Origin: Saprospiraceae bacterium
GTDB taxonomy: Bacteria; Bacteroidota; Bacteroidia; Chitinophagales; Saprospiraceae
Length of the DNA: 64,000 nt
Direction of reading: 5' to 3'
Assembly: GCA_016710235.1 (NCBI GenBank)
Contig: JADJLG010000001.1
Location: forward strand, 2,345,501-2,409,500
Below are positions 9,511-18,705 of the stretch, piece after piece. Position 1 is the stretch's first letter; every line of letters begins with the position of its first letter. The notes under the pieces were generated by a model. That model did no database searches. It was not told the origin of the DNA and worked only from the letters and a program-made list of their open reading frames with translations. Made by a program: the position numbers and the translations under genes.

Positions 9511-9540
9511 TAGATAGATATCAAGTAGTATTGTAAAGTC

Positions 9541-10008
9541 ATGAGGAAGCATAAACCAAAAAAGAGAATACTTGAACCGGATCCTAGGTACTCAGATACC
9601 ATGGTCACACAGTTTATCAATAATATGTTGTGGCAAGGGAAAAAATCAACTGCTTATAAGATATTTTATGACGCTATGGATCAAGTTGAGACTAAGTTGT
9701 CAGAAAATCCTCATGAAGTTTGGAAGAGAGCATTAAGCAATGTCATGCCTCATATTGAAGTTCGTCCAAAAAGAATTGGTGGAGCAACATTCCAGATTCC
9801 AATGGAAATGAGACCTGAGCGCAAGTTGTCAATTGGTATTAAATGGTTGATCAGATATTCACGGGCACGTGCCGGTAAAGGTATGGCCGATAAACTGGCC
9901 AGCGAAATTATTTCAGCTTCTAAAGGAGAAGGCGCTGCAGTAAAGAAAAAAGAAGATACACACAAAATGGCGGAATCTAACCGCGCTTTTGCACATTTTA
10001 GAGCGTAA
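9541..10008 (+). CDS. rpsG: 30S ribosomal protein S7
   Basis: 155 aa. S7 binds the 3' domain of 16S rRNA, starts assembly of the head and contacts the E-site tRNA. Visible blocks: DPRYSDTMVTQFINN, the RRIGGATFQ-type segment (here PKRIGGATFQIP), IKWLIRYSRAR and the C-terminal KMAESNRAFAHFRA. It follows rpsL by 30 bases and precedes fusA, the normal str-operon order. Confidence 0.99.
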   Translation: MRKHKPKKRILEPDPRYSDTMVTQFINNMLWQGKKSTAYKIFYDAMDQVETKLSENPHEVWKRALSNVMPHIEVRPKRIGGATFQIPMEMRPERKLSIGIKWLIRYSRARAGKGMADKLASEIISASKGEGAAVKKKEDTHKMAESNRAFAHFRA

Positions 10009-10037
10009 TCAGGGTACAGGCTAGAGAAAATAGAACA

Positions 10038-12176
10038 ATGGCAAAAGATTTAAATTTTTTAAGAAATATAGGAATTGCGGCTCACATTGATGCAGGCAAA
10101 ACCACTACCACAGAGCGTATCCTTTATTACACTGGACTTACTCATAAGATCGGAGAAGTTCACGATGGAGCTGCTACCATGGACTGGATGGCACAAGAAC
10201 AAGAAAGAGGTATCACAATTACTTCTGCGGCTACCCAAACCAATTGGAATTGGAAGGATACATCATATACAGTAAATATCATTGATACACCCGGTCACGT
10301 CGACTTTACCGTTGAAGTGAATAGGTCTCTTAGAGTTTTGGACGGCTTGGTGTTTTTGTTCAGTGCCGTTGACGGTGTTGAACCTCAGTCAGAGACAAAC
10401 TGGAGATTAGCTGACAACTACAAAGTCCCGCGATTGGGATTTGTAAATAAAATGGATCGCCAAGGTGCAGATTTCTTCATGGTTGTCAATCAAGTGAAGA
10501 AAATGCTGGGTTCCAACGCTGTACCACTACAAGTACCTATCGGTGCAGAAGAGCATTTCAAAGGTGTTGTGGATCTGATTACCAATAAGGCCATGATTTG
10601 GGACGAAGAATCCAAAGGAATGACCTACACTGAGATTCCAATTCCGGATGATCTAAAAGATACTGTTCAGGAATATCGTCAAAAACTCATAGAGAATATA
10701 GCTGAGTATGATGATGATCTGATGATGAAGTTTTTTGATAATCCTGACAGCATTACTGAAGAAGAAATGATCAAGGCAATTCGAGCCGCTGTGTGCGATA
10801 TGAAATTCGTACCGATGATGTGTGGATCTGCCTTTAAAAATAAAGGTGTTCAAGCTGTACTGGATGCTGTTTGCGCTTTCCTTCCTTCACCATTGGACGG
10901 TGAAGCAGTAAAAGGAACCGACCCTAAGACAGACCAGGAAGTGATCAGAAGCTCTAGTGTTGATGAGCCGTTTTCAGCATTAGCTTTCAAAGTAGCTACT
11001 GACCCATACGTTGGTAGACTAGTGTTCTTACGAGTTTATTCCGGACGATTGGATGCAGGTTCTTATGTGCTCAAAGTGCGTTCAGAGAAAGATAAATTGT
11101 CCATGGAGAAAGAAAGAATCTCCAGATTATTTTTGATGCACGCTAACGACCGAAAGGCAATTGATTATATAGAAGCAGGAGATATTGCTGCGGCAGTTGG
11201 ATTTAAAGATATAAAGACCGGTGATACACTCTGCGACGAAACAAAACCAATCATTCTTGAAGCGATGGTTTTCCCGGAGCCAGTAATCAGTATCGCGATT
11301 GAGCCTAAAACTCAAAAAGATCAAGACAAACTCGGTATGTCTTTAGCCAAATTGGCGGAAGAAGATCCAACATTCAGAGTGATGACTGACGAAAATACAG
11401 GTCAAACCATCATTAGTGGAATGGGTGAGTTACATTTGGAGATATTGATTGACAGATTAAAGCGTGAATTTAATGTTGAATGCAACCAAGGTGCACCTCA
11501 GGTGAACTATAAGGAAGCATTGACAAAAACGATAGAGCATAGAGAAAGATTGAAAAAACAAACCGGTGGATCGGGATTATTCGCCGATATGGCGTTTGAA
11601 ATTGGTCCTGCTGATGAATCTTTCCTTGAAAGTGAAGAGTTTAAATCAGGTAAAACCAGAATGCAGTTTGTCTGGGATATATTTGGAGGTTCGATTGACA
11701 AATCTTATTTGCCGGCGATTACCAAAGGATTTGAATCCATGATGAACCAAGGGGTATTGGCAGGTTACAATATTGAGAACATGAAAATTCGTGTTTTTGA
11801 TGGATCTATGCACCCTGTTGACTCTAAGCCACAAGCATTTGAGCTTTGTGCAAAAGATGGTTTCAGGGAAGCTGCTCCTAAAACAGGACCGCAAATTCTT
11901 GAACCGATCATGAAACTCGAAGTGATCACACCGGAAGAGTATGTTGGACCCGTAATTGGCGACCTCAACAGACGAAGGGGATTGCCAAAGGGACAAGAAA
12001 CCAGAATGGGTGGTGCGGTTGCGATTCAAGCGGATGTTCCTCTTTCTGAAATGTTTGGATATGTGACTCAACTTCGTACCATTACGAGTGGACGCGCAAG
12101 CTCTACAATGGAGTTTTCACATTACTCTCCGGTACCTAAGAATATCGCAGATGACGTGATTGCAAAGTCAAAATAA
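10038..12176 (+). CDS. fusA: Elongation factor G
   Basis: 712 aa, full length. EF-G is the GTPase that drives translocation of tRNA and mRNA. G1 motif AHIDAGKTTTTE near residue 16, switch I with the RGITI motif, G3 DTPGHVDF and G4 NKMD are all present, followed by domains II to V, including GGSGLFAD and the C-terminal domain ending VPKNIADDVIAKSK. Classic str-operon position after rpsG. The gene after it is rpsJ; tuf, which often follows fusA, is absent here. Confidence 0.98.
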   Translation: MAKDLNFLRNIGIAAHIDAGKTTTTERILYYTGLTHKIGEVHDGAATMDWMAQEQERGITITSAATQTNWNWKDTSYTVNIIDTPGHVDFTVEVNRSLRVLDGLVFLFSAVDGVEPQSETNWRLADNYKVPRLGFVNKMDRQGADFFMVVNQVKKMLGSNAVPLQVPIGAEEHFKGVVDLITNKAMIWDEESKGMTYTEIPIPDDLKDTVQEYRQKLIENIAEYDDDLMMKFFDNPDSITEEEMIKAIRAAVCDMKFVPMMCGSAFKNKGVQAVLDAVCAFLPSPLDGEAVKGTDPKTDQEVIRSSSVDEPFSALAFKVATDPYVGRLVFLRVYSGRLDAGSYVLKVRSEKDKLSMEKERISRLFLMHANDRKAIDYIEAGDIAAAVGFKDIKTGDTLCDETKPIILEAMVFPEPVISIAIEPKTQKDQDKLGMSLAKLAEEDPTFRVMTDENTGQTIISGMGELHLEILIDRLKREFNVECNQGAPQVNYKEALTKTIEHRERLKKQTGGSGLFADMAFEIGPADESFLESEEFKSGKTRMQFVWDIFGGSIDKSYLPAITKGFESMMNQGVLAGYNIENMKIRVFDGSMHPVDSKPQAFELCAKDGFREAAPKTGPQILEPIMKLEVITPEEYVGPVIGDLNRRRGLPKGQETRMGGAVAIQADVPLSEMFGYVTQLRTITSGRASSTMEFSHYSPVPKNIADDVIAKSK

Positions 12177-12206
12177 AGAAATTAATTATCAAATTGAAAT
12201 AAAGGC

Positions 12207-12515
12207 ATGAATCAAAAAATTCGGATTAAACTTCGCTCTTATGACCACAATCTTGTAGACAAGAGTACGGAGAAAATCGTCAAAACTGTCCGCAACAGCG
12301 GTGCAGTAGTTGCTGGTCCGATTCCGCTGCCAACTGAGAAAGAAATATTTACGGTATTGCGGTCTCCGCACGTAAATAAGAAAGCTCGTGAGCAGTTCCA
12401 ATTAAGGACCCACAAGAGGTTGATTGAGATTTATACTCCATCACCGAAGACGGTTGACGCTTTGTCAAAACTTGAACTCCCCAGTGGTGTGGACATTCAG
12501 GTGAAGTTGTCTTAA
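12207..12515 (+). CDS. rpsJ: 30S ribosomal protein S10
   Basis: 102 aa. S10 is part of the 30S head and, as NusE, also joins antitermination complexes. Conserved segments are IRIKLRSYDHNLVD, GPIPLPTEKEIFTVLRSPH, KKAREQFQLRTHKRLI and the terminal LPSGVDIQVKL. It starts 30 bases after fusA and opens the S10 set of genes; I see no separate S10 promoter in the short gap. Confidence 0.99.
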   Translation: MNQKIRIKLRSYDHNLVDKSTEKIVKTVRNSGAVVAGPIPLPTEKEIFTVLRSPHVNKKAREQFQLRTHKRLIEIYTPSPKTVDALSKLELPSGVDIQVKLS

Positions 12516-12589
12516 TTCATCATGCAATAAAATTATTTTTTCTCTACTGTCAGGTGCAGGCGAGAATTTAACTATAAAACTTTCGTATA

Positions 12590-13213
12590 GTGAACGGAAT
12601 TATAGGTACAAAAGTAGGTATGACAAGTATCTACTCAGCAGACGGCAAGTACATAGCTTGTACAGTTGTGGAGGCATCTCCCAATATCGTCACTCAGGTA
12701 AAATCCACAGAGTCTGATGGCTATTCTGCGCTTCAGCTCTCCTACGGTGAGGCAAAGCCAAAAAATGCAAATAAGGCCATAACAGGTCATTTCAGTGGCG
12801 CAAACACGACACCAAAGCGAAAATCTCTTGAGTTTAGAGATTCAACGATCAATAAATCCTTGGGTGAAGCGGTAAGCATTGATGACGTGTTCAAAGAAGG
12901 CGACACAGTACACGCTTTTGGCATGAGCAAAGGAAAGGGTTTTCAAGGTGTGATCAAGCGACATGGTTTTGGCGGGGTTCAAAATTCTACTCACGGTCAG
13001 CACAACAGACTGAGAGCGCCAGGTTCCATTGGAGCTTCATCTTATCCTTCCAAAGTAGTGAAAGGTTTGAGAATGGCTGGTCAACATGGCAATACTCAGG
13101 TAAAAATAAAAAATTTGAAAGTAGCGAAAATCCTTCCGGAGAAGAATCTTATTCTGATCAAAGGAGCTATTCCTGGTCATAAAGGATCATTTGTTGTCAT
13201 CGAAAAAAAATAA
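12590..13213 (+). CDS. rplC: 50S ribosomal protein L3
   Basis: 207 aa from a GTG start at 12590, giving MNGIIGTKVGMTSIY, the expected L3 N-terminus; no nearer ATG would keep it. L3 is an early 23S rRNA binder with a loop reaching the peptidyl-transferase centre: SKGKGFQGVIKRHGF and QHGNTQVKIKNL are visible. The 74-base gap after rpsJ is the longest before the rplV-rpsC part of the cluster and holds no box I can call. Confidence 0.98.
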   Translation: MNGIIGTKVGMTSIYSADGKYIACTVVEASPNIVTQVKSTESDGYSALQLSYGEAKPKNANKAITGHFSGANTTPKRKSLEFRDSTINKSLGEAVSIDDVFKEGDTVHAFGMSKGKGFQGVIKRHGFGGVQNSTHGQHNRLRAPGSIGASSYPSKVVKGLRMAGQHGNTQVKIKNLKVAKILPEKNLILIKGAIPGHKGSFVVIEKK

Positions 13214-13219
13214 GGTAAA

Positions 13220-13846
13220 ATGCAATTAGAAGTATTAAACCTCAACGGTACAAGCACAGGGAGATCAGTGAATCTTCCGGAGGCAATCTTTGGTGTAGAA
13301 CCTAACGAGCATGTACTTTATTTAGCGGTAAAGGAATATCTCGCGAATCAACGACAAGGCACGCATGACTCTAAAGAGCGAAATGAAGTCGCAAGATCTA
13401 CACGGAAGATCAAAAGACAAAAGGGTACAGGTGGTGCTCGTGCAGGATCGTTGAAAAACCCGATGTTTAAAGGTGGTGGACGTATATTTGGACCACACCC
13501 AAGGGATTATTCACAAAAGCTAAACAAGAAGGTGAAGGCTTTGGCAAGAATATCCGCATTGTCCCAATTGGCGTCTGCAAATAATATCATCGTCATAGAG
13601 GATTTGAAGTTCAATGAACCTAAGACTAAAGATTTTAGTTCGATAGTCAAAAGCTTAAAGCTGGATGATATGAAATCTCTTTTTGTAACACCTGAGTACA
13701 ATGAAAATGCATATTTGTCTTCACGCAATATTCCAGGGAGCAGCATTCAGGTTGCAAAAGATTTAAATACCTATGAATTGCTGAATACAAAAAAATTGGT
13801 ACTTACAGAATCCAGCGTCGAGAAACTTATCTCTACACTTAGTTAA
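13220..13846 (+). CDS. rplD: 50S ribosomal protein L4
   Basis: 208 aa. L4 lines the peptide exit tunnel with its long loop, seen here as KIKRQKGTGGARAGS and the following GGGRIFGPHPRDYS. In enterobacteria it also represses its own operon; nothing in this sequence shows that here. It begins 6 bases after rplC, so the two are probably translated in step. Confidence 0.98.
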   Translation: MQLEVLNLNGTSTGRSVNLPEAIFGVEPNEHVLYLAVKEYLANQRQGTHDSKERNEVARSTRKIKRQKGTGGARAGSLKNPMFKGGGRIFGPHPRDYSQKLNKKVKALARISALSQLASANNIIVIEDLKFNEPKTKDFSSIVKSLKLDDMKSLFVTPEYNENAYLSSRNIPGSSIQVAKDLNTYELLNTKKLVLTESSVEKLISTLS

Positions 13847-13857
13847 TTATAATTCAG

Positions 13858-14154
13858 ATGGAGAAGAATATTATCATAAAACCGGTCATCACGGAAAAAG
13901 CAGAAAATCTGTCAAAAGACAGAAACACGTATACTTTTTTTGTGGAGAAAAAGGCAAATAAAGTTGAAATCAAAAAAGCCATAGAGGCTGCCTATAGTGT
14001 AAACGTGGAGTCAGTTAATACCTCCATCAAACCGGGAAAATCGAAAGTGCGCAGTTCTAAAAAAGGCGTTTATCGTGGTCAGACATCTGCTCGTAAAAAA
14101 GCGATGGTGACCCTTGCAGCCGGTGAGTCAATCAATATTTTTGGTGAAAATTAA
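13858..14154 (+). CDS. rplW: 50S ribosomal protein L23
   Basis: 98 aa. L23 sits at the tunnel exit, where trigger factor and the signal recognition particle dock. Start IIIKPVITEKAENL and the segment TFFVEKKANKVEIKKAIE match the family well, as does the basic loop around SKKGVYRGQTSARKKA. It lies 11 bases after rplD. Confidence 0.98.
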   Translation: MEKNIIIKPVITEKAENLSKDRNTYTFFVEKKANKVEIKKAIEAAYSVNVESVNTSIKPGKSKVRSSKKGVYRGQTSARKKAMVTLAAGESINIFGEN

Positions 14155-14164
14155 TCAGTGAATC

Positions 14165-14998
14165 ATGCCTGTTAAAAAATTAAACCCCATCACACCTGGT
14201 ACTCGTTTTAGAGTAGCGAATACTTTTGAAGAGATCACTTGCAACTGCCCCGAGAAATCACTTCTGAGCAGTAAGTCTTCAACAGGTGGTCGTAATAACC
14301 AAGGTAGAAGAACAACACGTTATAGAGGTGGCGGACATAAGAAACAATATCGCATTATTGACTTCAATAGAAACAAAGATGGGATAAAAGCAAAAGTTGT
14401 GTCTATCGAGTATGATCCAAATCGTACGGCATTCATTGCATTGTTGAATTATATAGATGGGGAGAAAAGGTATATTATAGCTCCTCAGGGACTCAAAGTC
14501 GGTACTGAAGTCGTTTCAGGACCCGGTTCTGCTCCCGAAATCGGCAATTCGCTCCCACTCGCTGAAATTCCTTTGGGAGCCAATATCCACTCTATTGAGC
14601 TTCATCCACAACAGGGAGCTGCACTCGTGCGTAGTGCTGGAACTTCTGCTGTAATGATGGGAAAAGAGGATAGGTTTGCGGTAATCAAAATGCCATCTGG
14701 CGAAATCCGAAGAATTCTGGCAAGTTGCCGAGCTACAATTGGCTCAACTTCAAATCCGGATCATTCTTTGGAATCAATCGGCAAAGCCGGTAGATACCGT
14801 TGGATGGGTTTCAAACCACGCAACCGAGGAGTTGCCATGAATCCGGTGGATCACCCAATGGGTGGAGGTGAAGGGCGCTCATCCGGAGGTCACCCAATGT
14901 CAAGAACTGGTGTTTATGCAAAAGGTTACAAAACCAGATCGCCTAAAAAACATTCTGACAGTTTAATTATCTCGAAGAGAAAATCATCTAACAAGTAA
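14165..14998 (+). CDS. rplB: 50S ribosomal protein L2
   Basis: 277 aa, standard length. L2 is needed for subunit association and peptidyl-transferase activity. The conserved glycine-rich loop near the C-terminus, NPVDHPMGGGEGRSSGGHP, contains the highly conserved His. Other visible blocks: TTRYRGGGHKKQYRIIDF and EYDPNRTAFIALLNY. It lies 10 bases after rplW. Confidence 0.99.
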   Translation: MPVKKLNPITPGTRFRVANTFEEITCNCPEKSLLSSKSSTGGRNNQGRRTTRYRGGGHKKQYRIIDFNRNKDGIKAKVVSIEYDPNRTAFIALLNYIDGEKRYIIAPQGLKVGTEVVSGPGSAPEIGNSLPLAEIPLGANIHSIELHPQQGAALVRSAGTSAVMMGKEDRFAVIKMPSGEIRRILASCRATIGSTSNPDHSLESIGKAGRYRWMGFKPRNRGVAMNPVDHPMGGGEGRSSGGHPMSRTGVYAKGYKTRSPKKHSDSLIISKRKSSNK

Positions 14999-15025
14999 TC
15001 TCACCAACAAGTAAGATAAAATACA

Positions 15026-15289
15026 ATGGCAAGATCAATTAAAAAAGGCCCTTACGTTCATCACAAACTGTTGGCAAAGGTCCAAAAAGCCAAAGAATCT
15101 ACCCGTAAGACGGTGATCAAAACTTGGAGCCGCTCATCAATGATCATACCGGACATGGTAGGAGAAACGATAGCTGTTCACAACGGCAAAATCCACATTC
15201 CTGTTTACGTCACTGAAAACATGGTAGGGCACAAGCTCGGAGAGTTTTCACCTACACGAACATTCAAAGGCCATTCAGGAAATCGTTAA
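15026..15289 (+). CDS. rpsS: 30S ribosomal protein S19
   Basis: 87 aa. S19 forms a pair with S13 in the 30S head near the A and P sites. MARSIKKGPYVHHKL, KTWSRSSMIIPDMVG, and the C-terminal GHKLGEFSPTRTFKGH are typical. It lies between rplB and rplV, as in most bacteria. Confidence 0.99.
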   Translation: MARSIKKGPYVHHKLLAKVQKAKESTRKTVIKTWSRSSMIIPDMVGETIAVHNGKIHIPVYVTENMVGHKLGEFSPTRTFKGHSGNR

Positions 15290-15306
15290 ACCACTAAGCT
15301 AATTAC

Positions 15307-15672
15307 ATGGAAGCAGTAGCTAAACTAAGAAATTGTCCTATGTCTCCTCGAAAGATGAGATTGGTAGTGGACCTAATCAGAGGCAAGAAAGTGAATCATG
15401 CCTTACATATATTAAAATTCACAAAGAAGGAAGCCTCTGGTTGGTTGGAGAAATTGCTTCTTTCTGCTATCAACAATTGGGAGCAAAAACACGGTGAAGG
15501 ACAGGCTGAAGAAGCAAATCTTATCGTCAAAACGGCTTTTGTTGATGGTGGCACGGTAATCAAGAGATTTCAACCTGCACCTCATGGTAGGGCACACCGC
15601 ATACGTAAGCGTAGAAACCACGTGACTATAGTAGTAGGTACTGATCAAAAAACATCCGCAAACAATCTATAA
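15307..15672 (+). CDS. rplV: 50S ribosomal protein L22
   Basis: 121 aa. L22 spans the large subunit and its beta-hairpin lines the exit tunnel, where macrolide-resistance changes occur. The N-terminus RNCPMSPRKMRLVVDLIRGK and the hairpin segment RFQPAPHGRAHRIRKRRNH are both present. It lies 17 bases after rpsS and 9 before rpsC. Confidence 0.98.
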   Translation: MEAVAKLRNCPMSPRKMRLVVDLIRGKKVNHALHILKFTKKEASGWLEKLLLSAINNWEQKHGEGQAEEANLIVKTAFVDGGTVIKRFQPAPHGRAHRIRKRRNHVTIVVGTDQKTSANNL

Positions 15673-15681
15673 TCAGAAAAA

Positions 15682-16443
15682 ATGGGTCAAAAGGCAAATC
15701 CAATAGGTAATCGTTTAGGCATCATCAGAGGATGGGAGTCTAACTGGTTTGGAGGCAAAAACATGGCACAAAAAGTAGTTGAGGATGAAAAAATCCGAAA
15801 TTACCTAACAGCCAGAATTCCAAAAGGTGGAGTAGCTCGAATTGTGATTGAGCGTACGCTCAAGAGAATCACCGTGTCGATCCAAACTTCTCGACCAGGT
15901 ATTATCATTGGAAAAGGTGGGACTGAAGTTGATAGAATTAAGGAAGAACTTAAAAAACTTTCTGCGCAGGAAGTACAGATCAATATATTGGAGATCAGAA
16001 AGCCCGAATTGGATGCTGCGATAGTTGGCGAATCCATTGCAAAGCAGATTGAATCAAGAATAAATTACCGACGAGCTATCAAGATGGCAATACAATCTAC
16101 AATGAGAGCTGGTGCGGAAGGTATAAAAGTGAGGATATCCGGACGATTGAATGGTGCTGAAATGGCGCGTTCCGAGGAATACAAGGAAGGGAGAATTCCT
16201 CTCCATACATTCAGGGCCGATATAGACTACTGTATCAAAGAAGCCCTTACAGTTTATGGTAAAATAGGAATCAAAGTTTGGCTTTGTAAAGGTGAAGTCT
16301 TCACGAAGAGAGATTTATCTCCTCTGGTGGGTGTGGCAAAGAAAGACATAAAACCAAAACGAGGCGGTTATGATTCTCCACGTAGAGATGGTGCTGGCAG
16401 AGATGGTAGAGAAGGTAGAGAAAACAGAGACAGAAGGAGATAA
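15682..16443 (+). CDS. rpsC: 30S ribosomal protein S3
   Basis: 253 aa. S3 shapes the mRNA entry channel. The start MGQKANPIGNRLGI, the KH-domain loop RPGIIIGKGGTEVDRI and the C-domain segment SEEYKEGRIPLHTFRADIDY identify it. The last 25 or so residues form an unstructured Arg/Asp/Gly-rich tail (GAGRDGREGRENRDRRR), somewhat longer than the E. coli version and of low complexity. Confidence 0.98.
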   Translation: MGQKANPIGNRLGIIRGWESNWFGGKNMAQKVVEDEKIRNYLTARIPKGGVARIVIERTLKRITVSIQTSRPGIIIGKGGTEVDRIKEELKKLSAQEVQINILEIRKPELDAAIVGESIAKQIESRINYRRAIKMAIQSTMRAGAEGIKVRISGRLNGAEMARSEEYKEGRIPLHTFRADIDYCIKEALTVYGKIGIKVWLCKGEVFTKRDLSPLVGVAKKDIKPKRGGYDSPRRDGAGRDGREGRENRDRRR

Positions 16444-16463
16444 GCCCATTGAAAAAAAATTTG

Positions 16464-16471
16464 TAATTTTG
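16464..16471 (+). promoter_or_regulatory. Possible internal -7 box before rplP
   Basis: TAATTTTG fits TAnnTTTG in the 60-base gap between rpsC and rplP, which is wider than its neighbours. No TTG stands at the right distance upstream (the nearest is only 12 bases away), so this is a weak call. Confidence 0.25.
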
Positions 16472-16503
16472 CGACTCTTTTGCGAAAAATAAAAAATTGA
16501 ATT

Positions 16504-16932
16504 ATGTTACAGCCCAAGCGCTTAAAATACAGAAAGCAACAAAAAGGCAGAAATAAAGGTCTCGCACACCGCGGGAGTACGATAGCTTTTGGAACTTTCG
16601 GGCTCAAGGCAGTGGATTCAGGAAGACTGACGAACCGCCAGATCGAGGCAGCCAGGGTCGCGATGACCAGGCACATGAAAAGGGAAGGAAATGTTTGGAT
16701 ACGTATATTCCCAGATAAACCAATTACAGCGAAGCCGGCAGAGGTGCGTATGGGTAAAGGTAAAGGTGCCCTAGACCATTATGTGGCTGTAATTAAAGCT
16801 GGTGTGATTATGTTTGAAATGGAAGGTGTACCTTATAAAACGGCAGTTGAAGCTTTTGCATTGGCAGCACAGAAATTGCCAATATTGACAAAAGTTGTCG
16901 TTCGTAGAGAATTCCAAAGTCTTGTCAATTAA
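16504..16932 (+). CDS. rplP: 50S ribosomal protein L16
   Basis: 142 aa. L16 helps position the A-site tRNA acceptor arm. Key segments: MLQPKRLKYRKQQKGRN, GLKAVDSGRLTNRQIEAAR, FPDKPITAKPAEVRMGKGKG and EAFALAAQKLPI. It starts 60 bases after rpsC, preceded by a possible internal promoter box. Confidence 0.99.
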   Translation: MLQPKRLKYRKQQKGRNKGLAHRGSTIAFGTFGLKAVDSGRLTNRQIEAARVAMTRHMKREGNVWIRIFPDKPITAKPAEVRMGKGKGALDHYVAVIKAGVIMFEMEGVPYKTAVEAFALAAQKLPILTKVVVRREFQSLVN

Positions 16933-16947
16933 TAAACCATTTGAATT

Positions 16948-17151
16948 ATGGGATTAAAAAAATATAGCGAAATCGCAAAACTGGCTTCAGAGACATTGAA
17001 GACAGATTTACATATGGCACAGAAAAGTCTGCACCAAAAAAAATTAGATCATGCCATCAAAGGCTTGCAAAATCCTAACGAACTCAATCAGTTACGTAGG
17101 GAGATTGCTATGATCCAAACAGAAATCAGAAAACGCGAATTGGCAAATTAA
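16948..17151 (+). CDS. rpmC: 50S ribosomal protein L29
   Basis: 67 aa, two helices, usual length. L29 lies beside L23 at the tunnel exit. It matches the family best at its C-terminal half, NPNELNQLRREIAMIQTEIRKREL; the order rplP-rpmC-rpsQ confirms the call. It lies 15 bases after rplP. Confidence 0.95.
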   Translation: MGLKKYSEIAKLASETLKTDLHMAQKSLHQKKLDHAIKGLQNPNELNQLRREIAMIQTEIRKRELAN

Positions 17152-17180
17152 AATACTTCTATATCAATAAAATATCCGAA

Positions 17181-17435
17181 ATGGAAAGAAATCTTCGCAA
17201 GCAAAAAACTGGAGTCGTGACTAGCAATAAAATGGAAAAAACTATTGCGGTTACGGTAGAAAAAAGTTTGCTGCATCCCAAGTATGGTAAGTATGTCAAA
17301 AAGTCAAAGAAGTACTTTGCCCATGACGAAAAAAATGAATGCAATATTGGCGATTTGGTCCGTATTATGGAGACTCGCCCATTGAGCAAAAATAAATCAT
17401 GGAGATTAGTTGAAATTTTGAAAAAAGGCGAATAA
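17181..17435 (+). CDS. rpsQ: 30S ribosomal protein S17
   Basis: 84 aa, an OB-fold protein binding 16S rRNA in the body of the 30S subunit. RKQKTGVVTSNKMEKTIAV and HPKYGKYVKKSKKYFAHDE, then GDLVRIMETRPLSKNKSWRL, are diagnostic. It follows rpmC by 29 bases. Confidence 0.99.
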   Translation: MERNLRKQKTGVVTSNKMEKTIAVTVEKSLLHPKYGKYVKKSKKYFAHDEKNECNIGDLVRIMETRPLSKNKSWRLVEILKKGE

Positions 17436-17454
17436 GCTTTAAAATCCAAATCAA

Positions 17455-17820
17455 ATGATCCAGCAAGAATCAAGATTAAAAGTAGCAGATAATTCAGGTG
17501 CCAAGGAAGTACTCTGTATCAGAGTATTGGGAGGTACTGCCAGGAGATATGCTTCGGTAGGAGACAAAATAGTCGTATCCGTAAAATCTGCAACTCCAGG
17601 AGGTGTAAAAAAAGGATCTGTTTCTAAGGCAGTTATTGTACGCACAAAAAAGGAAATCAGAAGAAAAGACGGATCTTATATTCGTTTTGACGACAACGCA
17701 GTTGTACTCCTTTCAGCATCTGACGAGCCAAGAGGCACGAGGATTTTTGGACCTGTAGCCAGAGAACTCCGTGAAAAAGATTATATGAGAATTGTTTCAC
17801 TTGCACCAGAAGTGCTTTAA
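17455..17820 (+). CDS. rplN: 50S ribosomal protein L14
   Basis: 121 aa. L14 lies at the subunit interface and contacts factors such as RsfS. MIQQESRLKVADNSGAKEV and KKGSVSKAVIVRTKKE, followed by IFGPVARELREKDYMRIVSLAPEVL with its invariant ending, identify it. It lies 19 bases after rpsQ and 9 before rplX. Confidence 0.99.
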   Translation: MIQQESRLKVADNSGAKEVLCIRVLGGTARRYASVGDKIVVSVKSATPGGVKKGSVSKAVIVRTKKEIRRKDGSYIRFDDNAVVLLSASDEPRGTRIFGPVARELREKDYMRIVSLAPEVL

Positions 17821-17829
17821 GCGAGTAAA

Positions 17830-18144
17830 ATGATAAAGATCAAAATTAAAAAAGGCGACCAGGTACAAGTCATTGCCGGATCGCACAAAGGCAAAAAAGG
17901 TACTGTAAACCTTATCATATCCGCACAAAATAGAGCTATAGTGAGCGGTGTCAATATTATTAAAAAACACGTGAAGCCGGCTAATAATAACCCGGGAGGC
18001 ATTGTAGAAATGGAAGCACCTCTTCACATTTCAAACCTTGCACTTTTAGATCCTAAATCTCAAAAGCCGACTCGTGTAGGTTACAAAATGGACAAAGGCA
18101 AGAAAGTCCGCATTTCTAAACAATCAGGAGAAATTATTAAGTGA
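17830..18144 (+). CDS. rplX: 50S ribosomal protein L24
   Basis: 104 aa, KOW-domain protein that starts large-subunit assembly. The KOW motif is KKGDQVQVIAGSHKGKKGTV; NIIKKHVKPANNNPGGIVEMEAPLH follows the family. Its stop codon shares one base with the rplE start (TGATG at 18142-18146), so the two are translationally coupled. Confidence 0.98.
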   Translation: MIKIKIKKGDQVQVIAGSHKGKKGTVNLIISAQNRAIVSGVNIIKKHVKPANNNPGGIVEMEAPLHISNLALLDPKSQKPTRVGYKMDKGKKVRISKQSGEIIK

Positions 18145-18701
18145 TGAGCTATATACCGAGGTTAAAAGAGCATTACAAGCAAAATGTCATGCAAGCACTC
18201 ATGGACGAGTACAAATACAAGTCCATCATGCAGGTGCCAAAACTGCTTAAGATTACAGTAAATCAAGGTGTTGGTAAAGCCACACAAGATAAAAAATTGG
18301 TGGACGTAGCTGCAGGAGAAATCAGCCTCATAACTGGACAAAAGCCTGTGCAGACAATGTCGCGAAAGGCGATCTCCAACTTCAAATTAAGAGAAAACAT
18401 GCCCATCGGTGTTAAAGTAACTCTTAGAGGTGAAAGAATGTATGAGTTTTTGGATCGTCTGATCACTGTGGCACTCCCACGAGTACGTGACTTTCGAGGA
18501 ATAAGTGACAATAGTTTTGACGGTAGAGGAAATTATACTCTGGGAATCACTGAACAAATTATTTTCCCTGAAATAGACTTAGACAAAATTAATAAAATAT
18601 CGGGAATGGATATCACATTCGTGACTACCGCTAATACAGACGGAGAAGCATTCTCTTTGTTGAAAGAATTAGGATTACCATTCAAAAATCAAAAGAACTG
18701 A
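18144..18701 (+). CDS. rplE: 50S ribosomal protein L5
   Basis: 185 aa from the ATG at 18144 (MSYIPRLKEHYK). A GTG three bases earlier is in frame but the ATG gives the usual N-terminus and a one-base overlap with rplX. L5 binds 5S rRNA and the P-site tRNA elbow. Visible: KITVNQGVGKATQDKK, the GQKPVQTMSRKAI segment, GIKVTLRG-type motif (GVKVTLRGERMYEFLDRL) and FDGRGNYTLGITEQIIFPEID. Confidence 0.98.
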   Translation: MSYIPRLKEHYKQNVMQALMDEYKYKSIMQVPKLLKITVNQGVGKATQDKKLVDVAAGEISLITGQKPVQTMSRKAISNFKLRENMPIGVKVTLRGERMYEFLDRLITVALPRVRDFRGISDNSFDGRGNYTLGITEQIIFPEIDLDKINKISGMDITFVTTANTDGEAFSLLKELGLPFKNQKN

Positions 18702-18705
18702 TCAG

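Noticed and set aside
11646..12071. 141-codon minus-strand frame inside fusA
   Set aside because: Antisense shadow of a strongly conserved gene.
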